From Zhengitettix transpicula (taxonomy: Eukaryota > Arthropoda > Insecta > Orthoptera > Tetrigidae), in NCBI GenBank assembly GCA_037074705.1, contig JAYJMR010000015.1:1-64000 (forward strand): a DNA stretch of 64,000 bases. The letters are read 5' to 3'. The notes beneath the pieces were generated by a model. That model was not told where the DNA came from, did not search any database, and saw only the letters and a program-made list of their open reading frames with translations. Of the stretch, positions 12,988 to 23,617 are shown in pieces; the stretch's first letter is position 1, and the number at the start of each line of letters is the position of its first letter. Both the position numbers and the translations under genes were made by a program.

Positions 12988-13435
12988 ATGTGTACCGTAT
13001 TGTTCCGTGTAAATTTAAGTGATTATAAATATATCGATATCTTGTACACTGTTAAAATATGTAACAGATATCTCGCTAATAAAGTACAGATTCTGCATAT
13101 AAATTGTGATTCGGCTATTTGTAACCTCTATGCTTGGTGTATCGTCATAATTACGCATTGCATCGCAAACAAGTAGAGATATCTAAAAAAAACATACTTT
13201 ATTTTATTCAAAAATAGATTTTAAACGAACATTTCGAGCTTTTCAGCAACATCATACAAATACTATTTAAGAAATAGGCTCTATTTCTACTTCCGATAAA
13301 GACAAATATTTCGAAAAGTTTTATTCGTATCAGAATTCTGATTTCATAACAAATTTAAACAGTTTCGCTACATTAGGACGATTTTTTTGAGACAATTTAA
13401 AATATTTTTCAACGTCTAAGTGATGAATAACAAAA
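12988..13435 (+). repeat. Type B monomer (exemplar, 448 bp)
   Basis: Class B is recognised by the start 'atgtgtaccgt', 'aagtgattataaatatatcg', 'gcttggtgtatcgtc', 'gcattgcatcgcaaacaag', 'caaaaatagatttt', 'tactatttaagaaatagg' and 'ttgagacaatttaaaat'. This copy has the 10-bp palindrome ATATCGATAT (13031-13040), two AGATATCT palindromes (13076-13083 and 13177-13184) and the 14-bp EcoRI-centred palindrome (13329-13342). The start happens to contain an ATG that opens a 62-codon frame ending in TAG; I treat this as a chance frame (see rejected items). Copies left of about 18.3 kb read 'gtattgttcc'; most copies to the right read 'gtatggttcc'. Confidence 0.93.
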
Positions 13436-14221
13436 ATTAACCGTATTGTTCCGTGTAAATTTATGTGATTCAAAATAAATCGATATCTTGTACACTGTTA
13501 AAATATCTAACTGATATCTCGCTAATACAGTACAGATTCTGCATATAAATTGTGATTCGGCTATTTGTAACCTCTATTCTTGGAGTATCGTCATAATTAC
13601 GCATTACATCGCAAAACAGTAGAGATATGTAAAAAAACATACTTTATTTTATTCAAAATTACATTTGAAATAAACATGTTGAGCTTTTTAGCCACATCAT
13701 ACGAATACTTTTTAAGAAAATGGCTCTACTTCTAATCCTGAAAAAGAGAAATATTTCGAAAAGTTTTATTCGTATTAGAATTCTGATTTCATAAAAAATT
13801 TACGCATTTCCATTACATTAAGACGAATTTATTGTGAAAACTTTAAATATTTTTGAACTTCTTACTGATGAATACCAAAATTATTTAGCGTATTGTTCTG
13901 TGTAAATTTATGTGATTCAAAATATATTGATATCTTGTACACTGTTAACATATCTAACAGATATCTCGCTAATAAAGTACAGATTCTGCTTATACATTGC
14001 GATTCGGCTATTTGTAACCTCTATGCTTAGGGTAGCGTAACAATTACGCATTACATCGCAAAACAGTAGAGATATCTAAAAAAAACATACTTTATTTTAT
14101 TCAAAATTACATTTTAAACGAACATTTCAAGCTTTTCAGCCACATCATACGAATACTTTTTAAGAAAATGGCTCTACTTCTATTTCCGATAAAGAAAAAA
14201 ATTACGAAAAGTTTTATTCGT

Positions 14222-14235
14222 ATCAGAATTCTGAT
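14222..14235. repeat. 14-bp perfect palindrome centred on EcoRI site
   Basis: ATCAGAATTCTGAT is its own reverse complement. It sits at the same place in almost every A and B monomer (for example 349-362 and 13329-13342). In C it decays to 'attagaattctgat', and in a subset of CAd hybrids to 'atcagacttctgat'. It is the longest perfect palindrome I found in the monomer. Confidence 0.85.
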
Positions 14236-14256
14236 TACATAAAAAATTTACTCAAT

Positions 14257-14271
14257 TTCGCTACATTAGGA
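14257..14271 (+). other. Weak CENP-B-box-like match in A and B monomers
   Basis: TTCGCTACATTAGGA matches 7 of the 9 core positions of the mammalian CENP-B box core (TTCG, four free, A, two free, CGGG); the two mismatches are in the CGGG part. It recurs in A, B and most hybrids (for example 13364-13378) but not in full C, which reads 'tttccattacattaaga'. A match this good is expected about once per monomer by chance, so this is only a candidate. Confidence 0.2.
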
Positions 14272-14328
14272 CGATTTTTTTCAGACAATTTAAAATATTT
14301 TTCAACGTCTAACTGATGAATAACAAAA

Positions 14329-15672
14329 ATGTGTACCGTATTGTTCCGTGTAAATTTAAGTGATTATAAATATATCGATATCTTGTACACTGTTAAAATA
14401 TGTAACAGATATCTCGCTAATAAAGTACAGATTCTGCATATAAATTGTGATTCGGCTATTTGTAACCTCTATGCTTGGTGTATCGTCATAATTACGCATT
14501 GCATCGCAAACAAGTATAGATATCTAAAAAAAACATACTTTATTTTATTCAAAAATAGATTTTAAACGAACATTTCGAGCTTTTTCAGCAACATCATACA
14601 AATACTATTTAAGAAATAGGCTCTATTTCTACTTCCGATAAAGACAAATATTTCGAAAAAGTTTTATTTGTATCAGAATTCTGATTTCATAACAAATTTA
14701 AACAGTTTCGCTACATTAGGACGATTTTTTTGAGACAATTTAAAATATTTTTCAACGTCTAAGTGATGAATAACAAAAATTAACCGTATTGTTCCGTGTA
14801 AATTTATGTGATTCAAAATATATCGATATCTTGTACACTGTTAAAATATCTAACTGATATCTCGCTAATACAGTACAGATTCTGCATATAAATTGTGATT
14901 CGGCAATTTGTAACCTCTATTCTTGGAGTATCGTCATAATTACGCATTACATCGCAAAACAGTAGAGATATGTAAAAAAAACATACTTTATTTTATTCAA
15001 AATTACATTTGAAACAAACATGCCGAGCTTTTTAGCCACATCATACGAATACTTTTTAAGAAAAACTGCTCTACTTTTAATCCTGAAAAAGAGAAATATT
15101 TCGAAAAGTTTTATTCGTATTAGAATTCTGATTTCATAAAAAATTTACGCATTTCCATTACATTAAGACGAATTTATTGTGAAAACTTTAAATATTTTTG
15201 AACTTCTTACTGATGAATACCAAAATTATTTAGCGTATTGTTCTGTGTAAATTGATGTGATTCAAAATATATTGATATCTTGTACACTGTTAACATATCT
15301 AACAGTTATCTCGCAAATAAAGTACAGATTCTGCTTATACATTGCGATTCGGATATTTGTAACCTCTATGCTTAGGGTAGCGTAACAATTACGCATTACA
15401 TCGCAAAACAGTAGAGATATCTAAAAAAACATACTTTATTTTATTCAAAATTACATTTTAAACGAACATTTCAAGCTTTTCAGCCACATTATACGAATAC
15501 TTTTTAAGAAAATGGCTCTACTTCTATTTCCGATGAAGAAAGAAATTACGAAAAGTTTTATTCGTATCAGAATTCTGATTACATAAAAAATTTACTCAAT
15601 TTCGCTACATTAGGACGATTTTTTTCAGACAATTTAAAATATTTTTCAACGTCTAACTGATGAATAACAAAA
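14329..15672 (+). repeat. HOR unit B-C-A (1344 bp)
   Basis: B 14329-14778 with two +1 insertions ('gagctttttcagc', 'cgaaaaagtttt') and the 78-codon frame. C 14779-15224 ('gattcggcaattt', 'gaaaaactgctc'). A 15225-15672 ('cagttatctcgcaaat', and 'attgatgtg' and 'cggatattt' shared with the A at 12540). Confidence 0.93.
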
Positions 15673-17015
15673 ATGTGTACCGTATTGTTCCGTGTAAATT
15701 TAAGTGATTATAAATATATCGATATCTTGTACACTGTTAAAATATGTAACAGATATCTCGCTAATAAAGTACAGATTCTGCATATAAATTGTGATTCGGC
15801 TATTTGTAACCTCTATGCTTGGTGTATCGTCATAATTACGCATTGCATCGCAAACAAGTAGAGATATCTAAAAAAAACATACTTTATTTTATTCAAAAAT
15901 AGATTTTAAACGAACATTTCGAGCTTTTCAGCAACATCATACAAATACTATTTAAGAAATAGGCTCTATTTCTACTTCCGATAAAGACAAATATTTCGAA
16001 AAGTTTTATTCGTATCAGAATTCTGATTTCATAACAAATTTAAACAGTTTCGCTACATTAGGACGATTTTTTTTGAGACAATTTAAAATATTTTTCAACG
16101 TCTAAGTGATGAATAACAAAAATTAACCGTATTGTTCCGTGTAAATTTATGTGATTCAAAATATATCGATATCTTGTACACTGTTAAAATATCTAACTGA
16201 TATCTCGCTAATACAGTACAGATTCTGCATATAAATTGTGATTCGGCTATTTGTAACCTCTATTCTTGGAGTATCGTCATAATTACGCATTACATCGCAA
16301 AACAGTAGAGATATGTAAAAAAAACTTACTTTATTTTATTCAAAATTACATTTGAAACAAACATGCCGAGCTTTTTAGCCACATCATACGAATACTTTTT
16401 AAGAAAATGGCTCTACTTCTAATCCTGAAAAAGAGAAATATTTCGAAAAGTTTTATTCGTATTAGAATTCTGATTTCATAAAAAATTTACGCATTTCCAT
16501 TACATTAAGACGAATTTATTGTGAAAACTTTAAATATTTTTGAACTTCTTACTGATGAATACCAAAATTATTTAGCGTATTGTTCTGTGTAAATTTATGT
16601 GATTCAAAATATATTGATATCTTGTACACTGTTAACATATCTAACAGATATCTCGCTAATAAAGTACAGATTCTGCTTATACATTGCGATTCGGCTATTT
16701 GTAACCTCTATGCTTAGGGTAGCGTAACAATTACGCATTACATCGCAAAACAGTAGAGATATCTAAAAAAAACATACTTTATTTTATTCAAAATTACATT
16801 TTAAACGAACATTTCAAGCTTTTCTGCCACATCATACGAATACTTTTTAAGAAAATGGCTCTACTTCTATTTCCGATAAAGAAAAAAATTACGAAAAGTT
16901 TTATTCGTATCAGAATTCTGATTACATAAAAAATTTACTCAATTTCGCTACATTAGGACGATTTTTTTCAGACAATTTAAAATATTTTTCAACGTCTAAC
17001 TGATGAATAACAAAA
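15673..17015 (+). repeat. HOR unit B-C-A (1343 bp), last unit of domain I
   Basis: B 15673-16121, C 16122-16566, A 16567-17015. A has a private 'ttttctgccac'. This is the last unit before the 27-bp-deleted hybrid first appears. Confidence 0.93.
16122..16566 (+). repeat. Type C monomer (exemplar, 445 bp)
   Basis: Class C is recognised by the start 'attaaccgtattg', 'atgtgattcaaaatatatcg', 'ctaactgatatctcgc', 'aatacagtacag', 'tattcttggagtatc', 'gagatatgtaaaa', 'ttgaaacaaacatgccgagc', 'cttctaatcctgaaaaagag' and the end 'gaacttcttactgatgaatacc'. The third EcoRV site of A and B is lost (GATATG), and the EcoRI palindrome is reduced to AGAATTCT (16464-16471) by a C-to-T change. This is the class most often found in hybrids: its 3' half is exchanged for A in about half of the units. 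Confidence 0.93.
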
Positions 17016-18330
17016 ATGTGTACCGTATTGTTCCGTGTAAATTTAAGTGATTATAAATATATCGATATCTTGTACACTGTTAAAATATGTAACAGATATC
17101 TCGCTAATAAAGTACAGATTCTGCATATAAATTGTGATTCGGCTATTTGTAACCTCTATGCTTGGTGTATCGTTATAATTACGCATTGCATCGCAAACAA
17201 GTAGAGATATCTAAAAAAAACATACTTTATTTTATTCAAAAATAGATTTTAAACGAACATTTCGAGCTTTTCAGCAACATCATACAAATACTATTAAGGA
17301 AATAGGCTCTATTTCTACTTCCGATAAAGACAAATATTTCGAAAAGTTTTATTTGTATCAGAATTCTGATTTCATAACAAATTTAAACAGTTTCGCTACA
17401 TTAGGACGATTTTTTTGAGACAATTTAAAATATTTTTCAACGTCTAAGTGATGAATAACAAAAATTAACCGTATTGTTCCGTGTAAATTTATGTGATTCA
17501 AAATATATCGATATCTTGTACACTGTTAAAATATCTAACTGATATCTCGCTAATACAGTACAGATTCTGCATATAAATTGTGATTCGGCTATTTGTAACC
17601 TCTATTCTTGGAGTATCGTCATAATTACGCATTACATCGCAAAACAGTAGAGATATGTAAAAAAAACATACTTTATTTTATTTAAAATTACATTTGAAAC
17701 AAACATGCCGAGCTTTTTAGCCACATCATACGAATAATTTTAAGAAAATTGCTCTACTTCTATTTCCGATAAAGAAAAAAATTACGAAAAGTTTTATTCG
17801 TATCAGACTTCTGATTACATAAAAAATTTACTCAATTTCGCTACATTAGGACGATTTTTTTCAGACTGATGAATACCAAAATTATTTAGCGTATTGTTCT
17901 GTGTAAATTTATGTGATTCAAAATATATTGATATCTTGTACACTGTTAACATATCTAACAGATATCTCGCTAATAAAGTACAGATTCTGCTTATACATTG
18001 CGATTCGTCTATTTGTAACCTCTATGCTTAGGGTAGCGTAACAGTTACGCATTACATCGCAAAACAGTAGAGATATCTAAAAAAAACATACTTTATTTTA
18101 TTCAAAATTACATTTTAAACGAACATTTCAAGCTTTTCAGCCACATCATACGAATACGTTTTACGAAAATGGCTCTAATTCTATTTTCCGATAAAGAAAA
18201 AAATTACGAAATGTTTTATTCGTATCAGAATTCTGATTACATAAAAAATTTACTCAATTTCGCTACATTAGGACGATTTTTTTCAGACAATTTAAAATTT
18301 TTTTCTACGTCTAACTGATGAATAACAAAA
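17016..18330 (+). repeat. First 1315-bp HOR unit: B-CAd-A'
   Basis: B 17016-17463 ('cgttataatt', 'actattaaggaaat'), CAd 17464-17880 (deletion junction at 17866/17867, EcoRI core 'cagacttctg', one T short in 'gaataattttaag'), A' 17881-18330 ('ctattttccg'). It is the leftmost copy of both the deletion and A'. Confidence 0.93.
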
Positions 18331-19672
18331 ATGTGTACCGTATGGTTCCGTGTAAATTTAAGTGATTATAAATATATCGATATCTTGTACACTGTTAAAA
18401 TATGTAACAGATATCTCGCTAATAAAGTACAGATTCTGCATATAAATTGTGATTCGGCTATTTGTAACCTCTATGCTTGGTGTATCGTCATAATTACGCA
18501 TTGCATCGCAAACAAGTAGAGATATCTAAAAAAAACATACTTTATTTTATTCAAAAATAGATTTTAAACGAACATTTCGAGCTTTTCAGCAACATCATAC
18601 AAATACTATTTAAGAAATAGGCTCTATTTCTACTTCCGATAAAGACAAATATTTCGAAAAGTTTTATTCGTATCAGAATTCTGATTTCATAACAAATTTA
18701 AACAGTTTCGCTACATTAGGACGATTTTTTTGAGACAATTTAAAATATTTTTCAACGTCTAAGTGATGAATAACAAAAATTAACCGTATTGTTCCGTGTA
18801 AATTTATGTGATTCAAAATATATCGATATCTTGTACACTGTTAAAATATCTAACTGATATCTCGCTAATACAGTACAGATTCTGCATATAAATTGTGATT
18901 CGGCTATTTGTAACCTCTATTCTTGGAGTATCGTCATAATTACGCATTACATCGCAAAACAGTAGAGATATGTAAAAAAAACATACTTTATTTTATTCAA
19001 AATTACATTTGAAACAAACATGCCGAGCTTTTTAGCCACATCATACGAATACTTTTTAAGAAAATTGCTCTACTTCTAATCCTGAAAAAGAGAAATATTT
19101 CGAAAAGTTTTATTCGTATTAGAATTCTGATTTCATAAAAAATTTACGCATTTCCATTACATTAAGACGAATTTATTGTAAAAACTTTAAATATTTTTGA
19201 ACTTCTTACTGATGAATACCAAAATTATTTAGCGTATTGTTCTGTGTAAATTTATGTGATTCAAAATATATTGATATCTTGTACACTGTTAACATATCTA
19301 ACAGATATCTCGCTAATAAAGTACAGATTCTGCTTATACATTGCGATTCGGCTATTTGTAACCTCTATGCTTAGGGTAGCGTAACAATTACGCATTACAT
19401 CGCAAAACAGTAGAGATATCTAAAAAAAACATACTTTATTTTATTCAAAATTACATTTTAAACAAACATTTCAAGCTTTTCAGCCACATCATACGAATAC
19501 TTTTTAAGAAAATGGCTCTACTTCTATTTCCGATAAAGAAAAAAATTACGAAAAGTTTTATTCGTATCAGAATTCTGATTACATAAAAAATTTACTCAAT
19601 TTCGCTACATTAGGACGATTTTTTTCAGACAATTTAAAATATTTTTCAACGTCTAACTGATGAATAACAAAA
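18331..19672 (+). repeat. HOR unit B-C-A (1342 bp)
   Basis: B 18331-18778 is the first with 'gtatggttcc'. C 18779-19223 has the subtype markers 'gaaaattgctc' and 'tattgtaaaaac' that all full C monomers of domain II share. A 19224-19672. Confidence 0.93.
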
Positions 19673-20987
19673 ATGTGTACCGTATTGTTCCGTGTAAATT
19701 TAAGTGATTATAAATATATCGATATCTTGTACACTGTTAAAATATGTAACAGATATCTCGCTAATAAAGTACAGATTCTGCATATAAATTGTGATTCGGC
19801 TATTTGTAACCTCTATGCTTGGTGTATCGTCATAATTACGCATTGCATCGCAAACAAGTAGAGATATCTAAAAAAAACATACTTTATTTTATTCAAAAAT
19901 AGATTTTAAACGAACATTTCGAGCTTTTCAGCAACATCATACAAATACTATTTAAGAAATAGGCTCTATTTCTACTTCCGATAAAGACAAATATTTCGAA
20001 AAGTTTTATTTGTATCAGAATTCTGATTTCATAACAAATTTAAACAGTTTCGCTACATTAGGACGATTTTTTTGAGACAATTTAAAATATTTTTCATTGT
20101 CTAAGTGATGAATAACAAAAATTAACCGTATTGTTCCGTGTAAATTTATGTGATTCAAAATATATCGATATCTTGTACACTGTTAAAATATCTAACTGAT
20201 ATCTCGCTAATACAGTACAGATTCTGCATATAAATTGTGATTCGGCTATTTGTAACCTCTATTCTTGGAGTATCGTCATAATTACGCATTACATCGCAAA
20301 ACAGTAGAGATATGTAAAAAAAACATACTTTATTTTATTCAAAATTACATTTGAAACAAACATGCCGAGCTTTTTAGCCACATCATACGAATAATTTTTA
20401 AGAAAATTGCTCTACTTCTATTTCCGATAAAGAAAAAAATTACGAAAAGTTTTATTCGTATCAGAATTCTGATTACATAAAAAATTTACTCAATTTTGCT
20501 ACATTAGGACGATTTTTTTCAGACTGATGAATACCAAAATTATTTAGCGTATTGTTCTGTGTAAATTTATGTGATTCAAAATATATTGATATCTTGTACA
20601 CTGTTAACATATCTAACAGATATCTCGCTAATAAAGTACAGATTCTGCTTATACATTGCGATTCGTCTATTTGTAACCTCTATGCTTAGGGTAGCGTAAC
20701 AGTTACGCATTACATCGCAAAACAGTAGAGATATCTAAAAAAAACATACTTTATTTTATTTAAAATTACATTTTAAACGAACATTTCAAGCTTTTCAGCC
20801 ACATCATACGAATACGTTTTACGAAAATGGCTCTAATTCTATTTCCGATAAAGAAAAAAATTACGAAATGTTTTATTCGTATCAGAATTCTGATTACATA
20901 AAAAATTTACTCAATTTCGCTACATTAGGACGATTTTTTTCAGACAATTTAAAATATTTTTCAACGTCTAACTGATGAATAACAAAA
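19673..20987 (+). repeat. 1315-bp HOR unit: B-CAd-A'
   Basis: B 19673-20120 (keeps 'gtattgttcc', ends 'ttcattgtctaag'), CAd 20121-20538 ('caattttgctac'), A' 20539-20987 ('aaatgttttattcg', 'aaaatatttttcaacg'). Confidence 0.93.
20121..20538 (+). repeat. C/A/C hybrid monomer with 27-bp deletion, CAd (exemplar, 418 bp)
   Basis: The 5' half is class C ('attaaccg', 'tattcttggagtatc', 'catgccgagc'). After 'gaataatttttaagaaaattgc' it becomes class A ('cttctatttccgataaag', 'ctgattacat', 'ttcagac'). It then jumps directly to the class C terminus 'tgatgaatacc', missing 27 bp that an A end would contain. This monomer turns the 1342-bp HOR into the 1315-bp HOR. In several copies the EcoRI core reads 'cagacttctg' instead of 'cagaattctg'. 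Confidence 0.9.
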
Positions 20988-22302
20988 ATGTGTACCGTAT
21001 GGTTCCGTGTAAATTTAAGTGATTATAAATATATCGATATCTTGTACACTGTTAAAATATGTAACAGATATCTCGCTAATAAAGTACAGATTCTGCATAT
21101 AAATTGTGATTCGGCTATTTGTAACCTCTATGCTTGGTGTATCGTTATAATTACGCATTGCATCGCAAACAAGTAGAGATATCTAAAAAAAACATACTTT
21201 ATTTTATTCAAAAATAGATTTTAAACGAACATTTCGAGCTTTTCAGCAACATCATACAAATACTATTAAGGAAATAGGCTCTATTTCTACTTCCGATAAA
21301 GACAAATATTTCGAAAAGTTTTATTTGTATCAGAATTCTGATTTCATAACAAATTTAAACAGTTTCGCTACATTAGGACGATTTTTTTGAGACAATTTAA
21401 AATATTTTTCAACGTCTAAGTGATGAATAACAAAAATTAACCGTATTGTTCCGTGTAAATTTATGTGATTCAAAATATATCGATATCTTTTACACTGTTA
21501 AAATATCTAACTGATATCTCGCTAATACAGTACAGATTCTGCATATAAATTGTGATTCGGCTATTTGTAACCTCTATTCTTGGAGTATCGTCATAATTAC
21601 GCATTACATCGCAAAACAGTAGAGATATGTAAAAAAAACATACTTTATTTTATTCAAAATTACATTTGAAACAAACATGCCGAGCTTTTTAGCCACATCA
21701 TACGAATAATTTTTAAGAAAATTGCTCAACTTCTATTTCCGATAAAGAAAAAAATTACGAAAAGTTTTATTCGTATCAGACTTCTGATTACATAAAAAAT
21801 TTACTCAATTTCGCTACATTAGGACGATTTTTTTCAGACTGATGAATACCAAAATTATTTAGCGTATTGTTCTGTGTAAATTTATGTGATTCAAAATATA
21901 TTGATATCTTGTACACTGTTAACATATCTAACAGATATCTCGCTAATAAAGTACAGATTCTGTTTATACATTGCGATTCGTCTATTTGTAACCTCTATGC
22001 TTAGGGTAGCGTAACAGTTACGCATTACATCGCAAAACAGTAGAGATATCTAAAAAAAACATACTTTATTTTATTTAAAATTACATTTTAAACGAACATT
22101 TCAAGCTTTTCAGCCACATCATACGAATACGTTTTACGAAAATGGCTCTAATTCTATTTCCGATAAAGAAAAAAATTACGAAATGTTTCATTCGTATCAG
22201 AATTCTGATTACATAAAAAATTTACTCAATTTCGCTACATTAGGACGATTTTTTTCAGACAATTTAAAATTTTTTTCTACGTCTAACTGATGAATAACAA
22301 AA
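20988..22302 (+). repeat. 1315-bp HOR unit: B-CAd-A'
   Basis: B 20988-21435 ('cgttataatt', 'actattaaggaaat'), CAd 21436-21853 ('gatatcttttacac', 'gctcaacttc', 'cagacttctg'), A' 21854-22302 ('ctgtttatac', 'aaatgtttcattcg', 'aaaatttttttctacg'). Almost the same as the next unit. Confidence 0.93.
21854..22302 (+). repeat. Type A' monomer (exemplar, diverged A, 449 bp)
   Basis: A' keeps the A start and 'gcttagggtagcg'. It differs by 'gattcgtctattt' (A has 'gattcggctattt'), 'taacagttacg' (A has 'taacaattacg'), 'aatacgttttacgaaaatgg' (A has 'aatactttttaagaaaatgg'), 'ctctaattc' and 'gaaatgttt'. It first appears at 17881 and is paired with the 27-bp-deleted hybrid in nearly all 1315-bp units. Subtypes exist: 'tttcattcg' versus 'ttttattcg', 'aaaatttttttctacg' versus 'aaaatatttttcaacg', and in many later copies 'caaggtttt' in place of 'caagctttt', which removes the HindIII site. 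Confidence 0.9.
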
Positions 22303-23617
22303 ATGTGTACCGTATGGTTCCGTGTAAATTTAAGTGATTATAAATATATCGATATCTTGTACACTGTTAAAATATGTAACAGATATCTCGCTAATAAAGT
22401 ACAGATTCTGCATATAAATTGTGATTCGGCTATTTGTAACCTCTATGCTTGGTGTATCGTTATAATTACGCATTGCATCGCAAACAAGTAGAGATATCTA
22501 AAAAAAACATACTTTATTTTATTCAAAAATAGATTTTAAACGAACATTTCGAGCTTTTCAGCAACATCATACAAATACTATTAAGGAAATAGGCTCTATT
22601 TCTACTTCCGATAAAGACAAATATTTCGAAAAGTTTTATTTGTATCAGAATTCTGATTTCATAACAAATTTAAACAGTTTCGCTACATTAGGACGATTTT
22701 TTTGAGACAATTTAAAATATTTTTCAACGTCTAAGTGATGAATAACAAAAATTAACCGTATTGTTCCGTGTAAATTTATGTGATTCAAAATATATCGATA
22801 TCTTTTACACTGTTAAAATATCTAACTGATATCTCGCTAATACAGTACAGATTCTGCATATAAATTGTGATTCGGCTATTTGTAACCTCTATTCTTGGAG
22901 TATCGTCATAATTACGCATTACATCGCAAAACAGTAGAGATATGTAAAAAAAACATACTTTATTTTATTCAAAATTACATTTGAAACAAACATGCCGAGC
23001 TTTTTAGCCACATCATACGAATAATTTTTAAGAAAATTGCTCAACTTCTATTTCCGATAAAGAAAAAAATTACGAAAAGTTTTATTCGTATCAGACTTCT
23101 GATTACATAAAAAATTTACTCAATTTCGCTACATTAGGACGATTTTTTTCAGACTGATGAATACCAAAATTATTTAGCGTATTGTTCTGTGTAAATTTAT
23201 GTGATTCAAAATATATTGATATCTTGTACACTGTTAACATATCTAACAGATATCTCGCTAATAAAGTACAGATTCTGTTTATACATTGCGATTCGTCTAT
23301 TTGTAACCTCTATGCTTAGGGTAGCGTAACAGTTACGCATTACATCGCAAAACAGTAGAGATATCTAAAAAAAACATACTTTATTTTATTTAAAATTACA
23401 TTTTAAACGAACATTTCAAGCTTTTCAGCCACATCATACGAATACGTTTTACGAAAATGGCTCTAATTCTATTTCCGATAAAGAAAAAAATTACGAAATG
23501 TTTCATTCGTATCAGAATTCTGATTACATAAAAAATTTACTCAATTTCGCTACATTAGGACGATTTTTTTCAGACAATTTAAAATTTTTTTCTACGTCTA
23601 ACTGATGAATAACAAAA
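22303..23617 (+). repeat. 1315-bp HOR unit: B-CAd-A', twin of the previous
   Basis: B 22303-22750, CAd 22751-23168, A' 23169-23617. It shares 'gatatcttttacac', 'gctcaacttc' and 'ctgtttatac' with 20988-22302, so the two are a fresh tandem duplicate of one 1315-bp unit. Confidence 0.93.

Larger units (their letters stand above)
12988..14328 (+). repeat. HOR unit B-C-A (1341 bp), regular copy
   Basis: B 12988-13435, C 13436-13879, A 13880-14328. Close to the class consensus throughout. C carries 'ttgaaataaacatgttgagc', otherwise seen only in the C at 4484, which marks descent or conversion between units about 9 kb apart. Confidence 0.94.
13880..14328 (+). repeat. Type A monomer (exemplar, 449 bp)
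   Basis: Class A is recognised by the start 'attatttagcgtattgttctg', an internal 'tatattgatatc' (no ClaI site), 'ctgttaacatat', 'ttctgcttatacattgcg', 'gcttagggtagcgtaacaatt' and the end 'ttcagacaatttaaaat'. This copy holds the 8-bp palindrome TGTTAACA (13943-13950), a HindIII site AAGCTT (14129-14134) and the 14-bp palindrome ATCAGAATTCTGAT (14222-14235). In the regular HOR it follows C and precedes B. It has no long open frame. Confidence 0.93.

Noticed and set aside
12988..13435. Monomer as a trimer of ~149-bp nucleosome-sized subrepeats
   Set aside because: 447 is close to three times 149, but comparing the three thirds of B by eye shows no convincing alignment beyond short A/T-rich words.
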